64,000 nucleotides of DNA from Panax quinquefolius (Eukaryota; Streptophyta; Magnoliopsida; Apiales; Araliaceae), in the NCBI GenBank assembly GCA_020205615.1, contig CM035173.1:28736293-28800292 (forward strand), given 5' to 3'. The notes below the pieces were generated by a model. It was not told where the DNA came from. It worked only from the letters and a program-made list of their open reading frames with translations, and searched no databases. The position numbers and the translations under genes were made by a program. This document shows positions 21,600 through 34,675 of this stretch, piece after piece (positions within the stretch are counted from its first letter, which is position 1; every line of letters starts with the position of its first letter).

Positions 21600-24202
21600 T
21601 GTAAGACCCCAACTTATTATTAATGAAATTTAATTTTCTCATTTATTATTTTGAAATAGTAAGGGTTGATTTGATTAATGTGGATAGTTATGGGTAAAAT
21701 ACGCAAATATTTCAAAATAAGCAAGTGGTTATAAAATATTCATTGTTGTGGGGAATATTAGTTTGGTGGTGGAATATTAAATGCTGTCGGGGAATATTAA
21801 ATGCAACCAGGTAGCGACCATGTGGGCCCCATAACGGAAAAAGCGATTGGATGAAGAAAGCAACAAATATAAGTTGTTTAAAAATAACTAGCGTAGTTAT
21901 TCACAGATTATCTTTGTTAAAATACTAAATGGTTAAAACACGGTAGCACTGCGGTATTGCACCAATTATTGATTCTTACGTGAAGGCACTACTCGATAAT
22001 GGTTACGATAATTCTTTATTCGATATTTTATTGATTTAATAATTCTTTGCGTTGATATTTTATATTCTTTGTTGTTTGATAATTGTCATTACACGGTATT
22101 TTTCATTATCGAAGCAATAATTCATATTATCTGAATAATATTATTAGATAACATTATTGACAATGTCTAGAGAGTTACATCTAAGGAGAGGTTGAGTCAC
22201 CTAATTGCTTGGCGCCAGAATGAGAGAAATTCTTATTGGAAAGCCCCTCTTTCACAGGCGCTGCACGTTTGTCGATATTGTGATTACGTAATATTATTTG
22301 TGAATAAATAATTATTGATTCATATGATGAGGAAAATATTGATTTTATGTGGATATAGATGGAGAAAATTTTTAATGTGACAATTGTTGAAAATTGAAAT
22401 TTTATCTTTTTGATAAAATAATTCATTTAAATATATTATTATATTTTAATAATATAATAATGGTGATATTTTTACAACGAATGTGGGATATATGAGTATC
22501 TGAGGAGGAAGAGTATTTTTTTGTTGCAATAAATGTTTAAAACATATTAAACATGTCGGTGGACCCCATTTATTGGTGAAATTTGATTATAACTTGTAAA
22601 ATCTCCGTTTGTGGATTTGGTCAATTTACATTTGGAATTTGGAAAAACTTTCTTACGCAAAGTTGTAGAGAATTGAATTTCCTATAAAAACTCACGCGAT
22701 TTGAATTTTTACGATAGAAGGACTATTTATTATGAATTATTGAAGTTAAAAGCTCAAAATAATTGATTTTGGAAGTTTAAAATATTTTAAATTGGAAAAA
22801 CGTTTTTATTACTTTTCTAGAAGGTGAGCATTTGAGAAATGCTAGAGCTGAATTCTAAGAGGAGTAGGAAATTTTATTATAAATAATAATATTATATTAA
22901 ATTTTACTTTTGGTGTTCTAAGCATTTTCTATAAATAGGATCTTAGGTTAGAATTGAAAATCATACCGAAATTGAAGTTTTCTCTCTATATTATCGAGCG
23001 TATTCTTGTGAGTATTTTGAGTATACTTTGAGTATTGCTATATCTGGTGCAAGTTCAAGTTATAGTCGATATCCCAGGTGTTTTGAACTAAATCTTTGTC
23101 TTTGTGAGGTAAGGGATATTATTTTTTTAGTAATGATATTATTTCTTGAATATCATTATGTTGAAATATTGATCTGAAGTTTTTATCAAATTTGGAACTT
23201 TTGGTGTTGAGTTACTATTCACGTATCTGACTTATTCACGTATCTGACACTATTCACGAATACGGCATTATTCATCGAAAAATAAAAATTTTTCTTTTAA
23301 ATCCAAAATATCTATTGTGGATACTAGCTTTGATTGTATCCATATTTTGATCATTCTTGAATTTTACACCCCTATGATTATTTTTGAGGTATTTTTGGGC
23401 GTGGATAAAACAAAAAGTCACGAATCCTTAATCCTTAATCCTTAATCCTTGTCATTTTGTTTCCTTTGGATTCGTTTCTTTAAAAATATTTTCATCATCC
23501 TCGGTCTTAAATGATGATATTATTGAATATCTTTGGCACATAGTGCAAAGATGAATGATTTCGATGAATATCTTTGGCCGTAGTGCAAAGATGAGCAGTG
23601 TTTAGATGAACATGACCAACTGATGAATATCTTTGGCACATAGTGCAAAGATGAATATTTGATTCGAAATATATATTGATTGATGTTACGAGGGATAAAA
23701 GATGAGCGATGAACTTTAAAATTCATACATAGAAGATAGTAGTTGCATTCTCTACTTAACTCTTCTAATGAATTATTATTTCATTGCGAATATTGATTTA
23801 AAACTTGTTGTCTATTGTGTTACTATTAGATTTTTTTCCTGTTGAAGACTAATGATAATTTTTTGTATATTATCTTAGTCATAATATTCTTCTTTGGGCT
23901 AGTTGAGCTCACCCTTTTCCTTTTTGTTCCATTTTCTTCTCAAGAGGCGAGAATATAAGCGAAATGCAGTCGGGGTATGGAATGAAGGTTCTAGAGAGTT
24001 GTTTAGTAGTCCTCACCATTTTTATAAAATAATGTATCAATAAATGTGATGAGAATTTATTTGAGTATAGATATTGTCTAGAAGATAATATTTGTATTCA
24101 AACTCACGATTTTCTTTGTTGTAATAATAAAGTTGTAGTTGTTTACATACCATGTATTGACAACTCAAAATGGGTGATGTAAACCTATTTTGGGGGCGTC
24201 CA
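21600..24202 (+). repeat. E1 3' LTR (subtype A)
   Basis: It begins TGTAAGACCCCAAC and ends near GGGGGCGTCCA, where one base of the usual GTCACA end seems lost. The promoter TATAAATA is at 22930-22937. It is nearly identical to the 5' LTR in A/T-only stretches and differs by small indels at homopolymers and at C/G-containing spots. Confidence 0.85.
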
Positions 24203-24784
24203 AGGAGGAGGAGGAGAGAGAAATTTCTTTCAAAAAGGTGGGACTATAAGCATGTGAACATTTATTATATAATTAATTAAATAATATATATATATATATA
24301 TATATAAGGTATCAAAATTAATTATATATACGTAATATGTATAAAGATATATATTTAAAATAAAAGGAAGATAATATGTTAAATACTATTTATGGAACGA
24401 AGATAAGTGAAAATATTTTTAAATATTTTTACAACAAGGATAAAGATAATATACATAGGAAATAGTATATTTAAGATAAAGATAAATTCTACGAAATAAT
24501 GTAATGCAACCTATTGAGAGGATTCTAACTTAATATTTTTATGCTAAAAATCTTATTTGTTATCATCAAAATAGTTACTAAAAATAGAGATCCAACAAAA
24601 ATTAGTAAATAAATAATTAAAAATTAAAAAAAATACTATTATGATAATAATATAACATAACACAATCATCAACTATATGATTTAATTTTAAAATTCGAAA
24701 AGAAAAAAGTGAAATATTATAATTTTATAATAAGATTTGTTCTTTGTCAGAGATTATGATACTGAATATTTAATATCCGTTATT
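24203..24784. other. Intergenic DNA between E1 and the inverted-repeat transposon
   Basis: Starts with a short purine run (AAGGAGGAGGAGGAG) and includes an (AT)n run at 24285-24306. No genes recognised. Confidence 0.5.
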
Positions 24785-24789
24785 CGATA

Positions 24790-25036
24790 AAGGCTTAAAT
24801 ATAAACTACTATCCTAAACTATCAGTTATATTCCACTTCGATGATTCACCTTTCAGTTTTGTCAATTAGATGATTAAACTATTAATTTTTTCACTTCCAT
24901 TCAATTGAGCATGCCACGTCACCAATTGATGATGTGGCTCTCAGAGTAGGTCATAGTGTAGCTGATGTGTTAAAAAAAATATTTTAATATTTATTTACAA
25001 ATTTATTATACATTAAAGGGTAAATTCGTCAAACCA
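24790..25036 (+). repeat. Left terminal inverted repeat
   Basis: Matches the reverse complement of 47608-47856. Shared words include CCACGTCACCAATTGATGAT, GATGATTAAACTATTAATTT and TTATACATTAAAGGG. Confidence 0.88.
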
Positions 25037-25055
25037 CCCTAAGATTTCACCCAAA

Positions 25056-25555
25056 ATGAAATCAATTCTTCATCCAAATTCGATTCCAATTCATCTTCAT
25101 CATTCACGGAAAAAATATCCATTCTCTCCCAACAATTATCTCTCATCTTTCAACTATAAACAAACTGATCTTGTTTTTTTAATTAAGAAACTGATACAAG
25201 AAAATTTTAGTTTTGATTCTGATGAATTTTCCCTTCTCAAATCGATTAGGCGTCACTCTACCGGAGAATCGATGACTTCGATCTCCCAAATGGATGAACT
25301 CAATCTCCGCCACTATCAGAATGAGTCCGAACTCGAAATTGAGACTACTCTAAAGACAAACAAAAAGCTAAAGGCGAGAGGAGGTGGCGCCGCCAAAGGA
25401 GAGGCATCACTGAGGTGTTAAGCGACGACCGTGGGGAAGTTTGCTGCAGAGATTAGAGATCCGGCGAAGAATGGGGCCTGTGTTTGGCCGGGGACATTTG
25501 AGACAGTGGAAGATGACACTTTCACCAACCATAGAGCAACAAAAAATCAGATAAG
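25056..25555 (+). pseudogene. Captured AP2/ERF transcription factor fragment, frameshifted
   Basis: An open frame (ATG at 25056) of 121 codons has an acidic, Ser-rich N-terminus, then a frameshift at about 25410. The next frame reads [35 protein letters not shown] and then drifts ([11 protein letters not shown]). This is the first half of the AP2/ERF DNA-binding domain (consensus [32 protein letters not shown]), closest in style to group IX ERFs. The end of the domain is missing: after 25555 the sequence shows no homology. Cys and Pro replace Arg and Leu in the VWLGT region. It lies just inside the left inverted repeat of a DNA transposon, which fits a captured and decayed fragment rather than a working gene. 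Confidence 0.75.
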
Positions 25556-25974
25556 GTAAAAAATAGGAGGGAACTGCAAGATCGTATCAGAGAAACAAGC
25601 AACAGAGAAATACAAAAGTTGAGCGAGATTGTGACGCCCCAAAATAGGTATACATCACCTATTCGAGGTTGCCAAATACATGGTATGTAATACAAATACA
25701 ATCTTAAATATACAACAAGAGTCATGAGTTTTAATACAAATATTGTCTTCTGATAATATCCACTCTCGAAATAAGTCATTACATTTATTATTACACTATT
25801 TTATAGAATAGTGAGGACTACTAAGACACCATCTCTCTGACCGAGTCACCCGCTTCCCGACTAGTCCTTCCCTACGCTCTCATTTCAAAGAGAACAATTG
25901 AAAGAAATGGTGAGCTCAACTAGCCCAGTAAGAAATATTATGACTAAGATAATGCAGAATAAATTATCATTAGT

Positions 25975-28123
25975 TGTGACGCCCCCAAAATAGGTATACA
26001 TCACCCATTTTGAGTCGTCAATAACATGATACAGAAATAAATACAACTTTATTAATACAACATATAAACTGTGAGTTTAAATACAAATATTTCCATCTAG
26101 ACAATATTCACACCCAAATAAGTCCTCATTATAATTATTGGTACATTATATTACAAAAATGGTGAGGACTACTAAGACAACTTTCTAGATCCATCATTCC
26201 ACACCCCGACAAGAACTCGCTACATTCTCTCCTCCTGAGAAGAAAAATAGAACAAAAAGGAAAAGGGTGAGCTCAACTAGCCCAATAAAGAATATATTAT
26301 GACTAAGATAATATAGAACAAATTATCGTTAGTCTTCAACGAGAAAAAATCGATAAAATACAATAGATAACAAGTTTGAGATCAATATTCGCAATGAAAT
26401 AATAATTCATAGAAGAGTTGCGTAGAGAATGAAATCTACTATTATCTATGAATTTAAAAATCCATCATAAATATTTTATCCTCAGAACATCAATCAATAT
26501 ACATCTTGAATCAAATATTCATCTTTGCACTACAGCCAAAAAGATATTCATCACCGTCATGTTCATCTCAATACATGTTCATCTTTGCACTACGGGCCAA
26601 AGATATTCATAAGAAAGTCAACCATCTTTGCACTACAGGCCAAAGATATTCAGTAATATCATCATTTAGGACTAAGGATGATGAAAAATATTTTAAAGAA
26701 AACGAATCTAGTGAAACAAAAGAACAAATACTAAGGATTCGTAATTTAAACAATCCAAGTTCAAAAATACTTCATAAATACTCATAGTGAAGTAAAATTC
26801 AAGAATGATCAAAACATGGATACAATCAAAGCAACTATCCATAATAGATATTTTGGACAAAAAATAAAAATTTAATTTTTTTGTGAATAGTGCCGTATAC
26901 GTGAATAGTGTCGTATACGTGAATAGTAACCCCAACACTGAAAGACAAAAATTTAACTAGAAAAATCTTTCCAATATTCCATCATAATGATATTGAAGGA
27001 AATAATATCATTTATAAAAAAAAATAATATCTCTTACCTCGAAAAGACAAAGATTTCTCACTAAGATATCTTTGGATATAGTCTTTGAAGGAACTTGCAC
27101 CGTATAGCAACACTCTCAAAGTATCAAAATACTCACAAGAATATGCTCGATAATATAGAGAGAGAAAGAAAGAAAAAACTTCAATTTCTTGTGTGATTTT
27201 CAATTCTAACCTAAGCACCCTATTTATAGGAAAATGCTTAGAACACCAAAGCAGAAAATTTAATATAATATTAATATTATTTTTCTAAAACTCCCTACGC
27301 ACACCAATTGAGTCCAACATCAGCTACACATGTAGCCCACCTCTCAAAAAACGTTTTTCTCACATAAATCATTTAAAACTCCAAAAAAATCAAAATCAAT
27401 TAATCCGAAACTTCAATAATTCACAATAAATAGCTCTTTTATCAGAAAAATTCAAACCTCATGATCTTTCTATAGGAAATTTCATTCTCTACAACTTTGC
27501 AGAAGAAAGTTTTTTCAAATTCCAAACAGAAATTGACCGAAATCCACAAACGAGCGATTTTACAGGCTATAATCAAATTTAAGTCAGGAAATGGGGTCCA
27601 CAAATATGAAAAACATGTTTTAAATATTTATTGTAACAAAAATACTCTTCCTCCTCCTTTATTCATATATCCCACATTCATTGTAAAAATATCACCATTA
27701 GTATATTATTAAAATATAATAATATATTTAAATGAATTATTTTATCGAAAAGATAAAATATCAATTTTCAACAATTGTCACATTAAAATTTTCTCCATCT
27801 ATATCCACATAAAATGAATATTTTTCTTATCATATAAATCAATAATTAATTATTCACAAATAATATTACGTAATCACAATTATGACAACCTGCATCGCTC
27901 CTCAGAAAGAGGGGGCTTTCCAATAAGGATTTCTCCTTACTGGCGCGCAATTAGGTGATCAAACCTCTCCTTAGATAGAATTTTCTAGACATTGCCAATA
28001 ATGTTATCTAATAATATTATTCAAATAATATGAATTATTGATCTGATAATGAAAATACTGTGTAGTGACAATTATTGAAACAACAATAATATAAAATATC
28101 AACGTAGCAATTATTGAATCAAC
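25975..28123 (-). repeat. Truncated A-type LTR nested in the B-type solo LTR
   Basis: Begins TGTGACGCCCCCAAAATAGG. It contains the TATA box complement (TATTTATA, 27221-27228) and the CTTTGCACTA..GCCAAAG hairpin words at 26523-26650. It lacks the last few hundred bases of the LTR. The junction with B-type sequence falls in a CAATTATTGAATCAA/CAACTG context. Confidence 0.75.
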
Positions 28124-28559
28124 AACTGTCCATCAATGTACTACGGGCCAATGAGGACTTTTACCACATCATTTGTAATATTACGGTCATGATTATACCG
28201 AATAATCCTTGGTCATAATCATACCAAGTCCATCTATGCACAACAGGCCACAGATGACTTTTAACATAATATAAGCATGATGATGATGACAATGATATAA
28301 GAATTCAATAAAATAAGTTCAAGAATTAATTTATCTAGAATTCAATAACGTCCAAATTGTCAACATGATACTGCTTTGTAGAGTAAAATTCAAGAATGCT
28401 CAGAAGAATATTTCCATGAAAAGATACTGGATGAAGCGCAAATATCAAGGATATTCCACTAATTTCATGGAGTATAAAAGTCAAAACTTTAACCAACTGA
28501 GTATAATAAAATATATGAAACTGCAAATGGATTTTCGTCCGCCATGCGGTAATCCACAT

Positions 28560-29160
28560 ATACAGATCATTTTCACAATTTAATAAGGAATGAATACAAA
28601 GGATCATTTACCATGCATGTGGTAATCAACATAGACAGGTTATTCCAACAGAATAATAAAGAATGAAATAACAGAAGGATTCACCATAATGCGATAGATC
28701 GCATGCATGTGTTATTCCCAATGTATAATAAAGAATGGAATCAGTCATGCGTAACGCACGCATGTGATATTCCAATGAATAATAAAGAACGGAACCGATC
28801 GGAAAAAATTCACAATCGGCAAGTGATATTCCAAATGTAATAATAAAGAATGGAATAACAACAGAAATCACCACGCACGCGCGATGTAGCCAGCAGGTAC
28901 ATGTTATTCCAACAGTAATAATAATTAATGGAACTGTGTCAAAGCGTAATACGCACCGGCGTGATATTCCAAATGAATAATAAAGAATGGAATAATGTAA
29001 TAATTTTACCATGTATACTAGATTGGCATATACAAAGTTATTCCAACATAATAATAAAGAATAGAATAACAGAAGAATTTCACCAAGTATAGGGGAGTCC
29101 AGATATACAAAAGTTATTCCAATGTAATAATAAAGAATGGAATAACAGACGTTCTCTTTA
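28560..29160 (-). repeat. Tandem array inside B-type LTR, 65-75-bp unit, about 8 copies
   Basis: Each unit contains TTATTCCAAC(A/G)..AATAATAAAGAATGGAATAACA and then a GC-richer ATTCACCATGCATGCGGTA-like part. Unit starts (T/A)TATTCC recur near 28640, 28703, 28768, 28828, 28904, 28967, 29039 and 29115. The same array occurs at 33285-33640 and 37232-37500 and is absent from the short solo LTR at 11028-12280. Confidence 0.85.
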
Positions 29161-30499
29161 TGAATACGAAAGAAATAATACCCCTTACCTTATAAAGAAG
29201 AGTACTCCGACGGGTAGGGCGGGGATATACTTAAAGAAACTTGCACTACGCCAAAGCTTTCTTAAACTCTAAAGAAATACGCCAAGATTATAGAAGAAGA
29301 ATTCTCACTACGCTTCTCTAGAGTTTCAAAGAATTCGTAAGAAATAATGAAGAATAACCTTCATTTATAGAAGAATGAATTGAATAAGAATTAATTCTCA
29401 ATTTAGGTCCAGTTTGATTTATTTTTAAACCGACGGTCCAAATTGGTTTACTATAAAATATTCTAATAAAACAAAATCTTTTAAATAAAATATAATATAT
29501 TCTATTTATAATCTAATAAAATGAATAACTTTATAAAACTATTATGTTTTATATAAAAAGATTTTACTATGCAAATACTATGCGCAGCACTATATGAAAC
29601 ACTATGCATAATAAAATATAATATATTCTAATTATTGTCTAATAAAACAAATAACTTTATAAAAGTATTCTATTTTATATAAAAATATTTTACTATCGCA
29701 AAACACTATACATAATAGAATATAATATATTCTATTTATAGTCTAATAAAACGAATAACTTTATAAAAGTATTCTGCTTTATATAAAAAGCTTTTCCGCT
29801 TTTATTACATTAATAATACTAATAAAACAAAACTTCATCATCATTATTATAATTCACACTATTAACCCACAAGTCGCTTCCTTGTGAAAGAGGGGCTTTC
29901 CAATAAAGATTTCTCCCTATCAAGCACAATTAGGTGACCAAACCTCTCCTCGGCGTAACTTCTGAGACATCGTTAATATTATAAATAATAATATTAATAA
30001 CTTTATCATCTCAATTATTGATTTAATAATATATAAAATATCGACAATAATTGACTCAAATAACGTGAGATACTACGCAACACATTCATCAAGCAATAAT
30101 TGAACAAAAATGAGTGACTTCTCACGTAAGCATCAATAATCAATACCGGTATGCTACTATGCGCCCACGCCAGACATCGTACTTTTTTAACACCGGTGTT
30201 TCAACAAAGTAATCGTAAAACTTCCACCGTTATTTTTATAAAATATTTTTGTCATTTTCTCAATTCGACAATAATTCTGTTGTGGGGTCCACCAATGATT
30301 GTGCCATCTTACGAATATTCCCTGTTAAAACGAATATTCCCCGACCAATCGAATATTATATAACAACTTGCGTACTTTGCAAAATTTATAAATATTACCC
30401 ACAATTATAACATTATATCAAATCCACACCATAATATTCAAAAAAAATATTTCGAGAAATTTAAATCTTTATTCATAAACTTTGGGGTCTCATAGAGAT

Positions 30500-31094
30500 A
30501 CAAAAGATGAGTAAGAAAAAACTGTCTTGAGTGGGGCTTACAAGGTTGAGTTTTGAAAATGAAACATCCCACATCAGTTATGTACCATCTAATTTGGCAT
30601 TTTCGTATACTTCTAGAAAATAAGGATGAGTAGGGGGCAGTGGAAAGTTTGAGGGAGATCACTAAATCATCAGCAGACAAACTTCTATGACACTGGGAAT
30701 TTTAGAGATAGATCTTAGTGAATACAACAGATGAAAAAAAGAGCACCTTCAGAGATAGATCTCAATGAATACAGCCAGATGAATAAAACAGCATCTTATA
30801 GATAACCCACGATGTTCCATTGTTATCGACATCCCTCTTTAGCTATCCAAAGTAGCCAAGATGACACCTTAGTGTACACAAGGCCTGCAGAAATGAACAA
30901 GCTTATCAAAAAAGTTACCAAAAAAATCTAATGACTCTATGCACATAAGGCTGTATAAATGAAAAAGCTTATCAAAAAAATTTCCAGAAATATCTAATGA
31001 CTGCATTTGCATACACACATCCACAACACATGATGAAATAGATAGATAAAGGGAGATGAGAAGAGACAAGACATAAAATACGAGGAAGAATAAT
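30500..31094. other. Middle interior piece of the Pack-MULE-like element
   Basis: It lies between the two retrotransposon blocks. It holds two local tandem duplications: a unit of about 56 bp (AGAGATAGATCT..AATACA.. at about 30701 and 30754) and a unit of about 75 bp (ACAAGCTTATCAAAAAA/AAAAAGCTTATCAAAAAA at about 30897 and 30961). It does not look like LTR sequence and may be another captured fragment, but no protein similarity was recognised. Confidence 0.5.
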
Positions 31095-32250
31095 TGTGAC
31101 GCCCCCAAAATAGGTATACATCACCCATATCTTGAGTCGCCAAATACATGGTACAAAATACAAATACAAACTTAATTATACAACCGTCGTGTAATATACG
31201 ATAAAACATAGCTGAGAGTTTAAACAGGAATGTTGCCTTCTAGATAATATCCACTCTCAAATAGAGTCATCATTACATTTATTATCACACTATTTTATAG
31301 AATAGTGAGGACTACTAATACACCATCTCGGACCATCACTCCATTCTCCGACTAGTCCCGGCTACGTTCTCATTTCCTGAAGAGAATAATGAAAGCAAAA
31401 GGGTGAGCTCAACTAGCCCAGTAAGAAATATTATGACTACGATAATGCAGAATAAATTATCATTAGTCTTCAACAATGTTAAACTGATAAAATACAATAG
31501 ACTTCAAGTTTAACTGCAGCAGAATGAGCAATCCATTAGAAGAGTCAAGTAGAGCGTGATATCTCTTATCTTCTATGATTTAAAATGTTTTCATCAATTT
31601 TTATCGCTGAGACTCAGCTTAATAAATAAACCACATCATCGAGTCATCCCTACACTACGGGCCAAGGATATTTATTAAATCATCAATGGTCATGACTATA
31701 CCGAATAATCCCTGGTCATAATCATACCAAAAACTATCCATCAATGCACTATAGGTCACTGAGGACTTTCACCATATCATTTATAACATTACAGGTCATG
31801 ATTATACCGAATAATCCCTGGTTATAATCATACCAAGTCCATTTATGCACGTAAGCCAAAGATGACTTTCATCACAATATAAGCTTGAGGATGATGACAA
31901 TGACATAATAATTCAATAAAACAAGTTCAAGGATAAATTTTAAAGATTTAAAATTTTAGTTTATCCAGAAATCAATAACGTCCAAATTGTCAACATGATA
32001 CTTCTTTGTGGAGTAAAATTCAAGAATGCTTAGAATAATATTTCCATGAAAAGATACTGGATGAAGCGCAAATATCCAGGATATTCTACTAATTTCATGG
32101 AGTATAGAAGCCAAAACTTTAACCAACTGAGTATAATAGAATATATGAAAATGTAAATGGATTTTCGCCCGTCATGCGGTAATCCACGTAGACAGATCAT
32201 TTCCACAATTTAATAAGGAATGAATACGAAGGATCATTCACCATACATGC

Positions 32251-34661
32251 TGTGATGCCCCCAAAATAGTTATACATCACCCATCTTGAGTCGCCAAATA
32301 CATGGTACAAAATTCAAATACAACTTAATAATACAAATGTCGTGTAAAATACGACAAAATGTAAACTGAGAGTTTAATAAGAATATTGTCATCTAGACAA
32401 TATCCACACTCAAAAGAGTCCTCTTTACATTTATTTTAATACTATTTAAAAGAATAGTGAGGACTACTAATACTATCATCTGGACTGTCACTCCGTTCCC
32501 CGACTAGTCCATTGCCACGCTCATTTCTCAAGAGAACAAAGAAAGAAAGGGCGAGCTCAACTAGCCCAGTAAGAAATATTATAACTAAGATAATGCATAA
32601 TAAATTATCATTAGCCTTCAACAATGTTAAACTGATAAAATATAACAAACATCAAGTTTAACTGCAGCGGAACAAGCAATCCATTAAAAGAGTCAAGTAG
32701 AGAATAAAATCTACTATCTTTTATGATTTAAAAGGTTTTTCATCACTTTTATCATTTGAGACTCAGCTTAATAAATAATCCACATCATCCCTGCACTACG
32801 ACCAAGGATATTCATTAGTATCACAACCACAAATTATCCATGCACTACGGCCAAGGATATTCGTGTATTCATCAATGGTCATGATCATGCCAACAACTGT
32901 CCATCAATGCACTACGGGCCAATGAGGACTTTTACCACATCATTTATAACATTACGGTCATGATTACACCGAATAATCCTCAGTCATAATCATACCAAGT
33001 CCATCTATGCACTACGTGCCAGCCAGAGATGACTTTCAACATAATATAAACATGAGGATGATGATAATGATATAAGAATTCAATAAAAAAAGTTCAAGAA
33101 TTAATTTATCCAGAACTAATAATGTCCAAATTGTCAACACGATACTTCTTTGTAGAGAGTAAAACTCAAGAATGCTCGTAAGAATATTTCCATGAAAAGA
33201 TATCGGATGAAGCGCAAAATATCAAGGATATTCCACTAATTTCATGGAGTGTAGAAGTCTAAACTTTAACCAACCGAGTATAATAAAGAATGGGATAACA
33301 AAAGAAATCACCGAGGCATGCGATGTAGGCCGTGCATGCATAAAAGTTATTCCAATGTAATAATAAATAACGGAACGAATGTCATGCATAAGCGCGCACG
33401 CATGTGATATTCCAATGAATAATAAATAAAGAATCAGTCATAAATGCGCACCGGCTGGGATGTTCCAAATGAATAATAAAATGGAATAACAAAAGAATTT
33501 CACCATGTATGCGGTATTTCGCATAGACAAGTTATTCCAACATAATGATAAAGAATGGAATAACAGAATAATTTCACCAAGTATAGGGTAGCCCGCGTAT
33601 ACAAGTTATTCTAACAGAATAATAAAGAATGGAATAATAGAAGTTCTCTTCATGAATAAGAAAGAAATAATGCCCCTTACCTTAGTAGGAAATTGGATAC
33701 CGCAATATTGTAATAACGAATGAAGATTCTTCTTCTTTCTCTCTTATTCTCTCTATTCTTTCTCGCTCTATAGCTTTAGTGAATTCGTGAAAAATAATGA
33801 AGGAATGAGCTTCTATTTATAAGCTTGGTAGAGTAAGGGTAAAATAGTCTTTTTGCCATAATTTATGACATCATCACTTACATCATCGATCATATGACAT
33901 CATTGCTTACATCATCGATCAAATGACATCATTGCTTACATCATACTTAGATGACATCATTGCTTACCTCATCGTTCAGATGACATCATCGCTTTACATC
34001 ATCGTAGTTCAAATTCAAATTGTTCTCTTCCACCTCATTTTACTTTTATACCATGAATTTACTATAATAATGTTACCATTCAAATTATAAAAAAATATAC
34101 TATCATATAATCATATCATACTACTATAATATAATATTATAATAATATATTTAAATGAATTATTAATTTGATAATTTGAAATCTTGTGTGTAATGACAAT
34201 TATTGAATCAAAAATATCAACGTAGTAATTATTGAATCAATAAAATATTAAACGATAATTATTGTAACAATTATTGAGTAGCCTTCTTACGTAAAATTAA
34301 TAATTCAAAAATACAGTATGCAATACTGGTATGTTGCTATCGTGTGCAACAACGCGTGTTCTTGTATTTTAACCACGTATTCTAACGGTGTTTACGGAAA
34401 CACTTCCGGCCAAGTTTTTTTATAAAATATTTTTTTCATTTTTTCTAACTCCCAATAATAATTACATTTGTGGGGTTTATGCGAATATTCCCGACAAAAA
34501 GAATATTCCTCGACCAAAACGAATATTTTATAACAACTTGCGTACTTTGTAAAATTTATAAATATTACCCACAACTATAACATTATATCAAATTCATTCC
34601 AGAATATTTAAAAATAATATTTATAGAAAAATCATCTTTATTAAAAAGTTGGGGTCTTACA
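32251..34661 (-). repeat. E3 3' LTR (subtype B)
   Basis: Begins TGTGATGCCCCC and ends GTTGGGGTCTTACA. It contains five or six copies of the tandem unit (33285-33640) and a TATA complement TATTTATA at 33814-33821. At 33880-34000 are four copies of an ATGACATCATTGCTTACATC unit not seen in the other LTRs here. Confidence 0.85.
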
Positions 34662-34675
34662 ATCTCCACTTCTTA
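34662..34675 (-). other. E3 polypurine tract (minus strand)
   Basis: Reads AAGAAGTGGAGAT on the minus strand, directly before the 3' LTR. Confidence 0.65.

Larger units (their letters stand above)
14233..24202 (+). mobile_element. E1: two-LTR Tekay-like chromovirus (Ty3/gypsy), degenerate
   Basis: About 10 kb, laid out as a 5' LTR (14233-16846), a decayed primer-binding site, gag, protease, reverse transcriptase, RNase H, integrase, chromodomain, polypurine tract and a 3' LTR (21600-24202). The pol order PR-RT-RH-IN-chromodomain defines Ty3/gypsy chromoviruses. The integrase words (MCLTCQRVKAEHLVPKGPLQ) and chromodomain style fit the Tekay/Del clade. The two LTRs are very similar, implying a young insertion, yet the coding part is broken by many small frameshifts. 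No matching TSD was found: CTAAT precedes the 5' LTR and AGGAG follows the 3' LTR. This suggests a flank rearrangement. Confidence 0.88.
25630..30494 (-). mobile_element. Solo gypsy LTR (subtype B, long) with a truncated A-type LTR inside
   Basis: The left end is TGTGACGCCCC and the right end ...TTTGGGGTCTCATA. TSDs GAGAT lie at 25625-25629 and 30495-30499. The B-type sequence is interrupted at 25974 by an A-type LTR in the same orientation (25975 to about 28123) that has lost its right end. B-type sequence resumes at CAACTGTCCATCAATG (about 28124), missing several hundred bases around the break. It includes a tandem array at 28560-29160. There is no internal region, so the host copy is a solo LTR. 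Confidence 0.78.

Noticed and set aside
28626..29012. 128-codon minus-strand open frame in the tandem array
   Set aside because: Its repeats (FILYYS.GI-like) are the translated DNA array, not a repeat protein.
28560..29160. CRISPR-like array
   Set aside because: Repeats and spacers are both repeated, units vary in length and lie inside a plant LTR.
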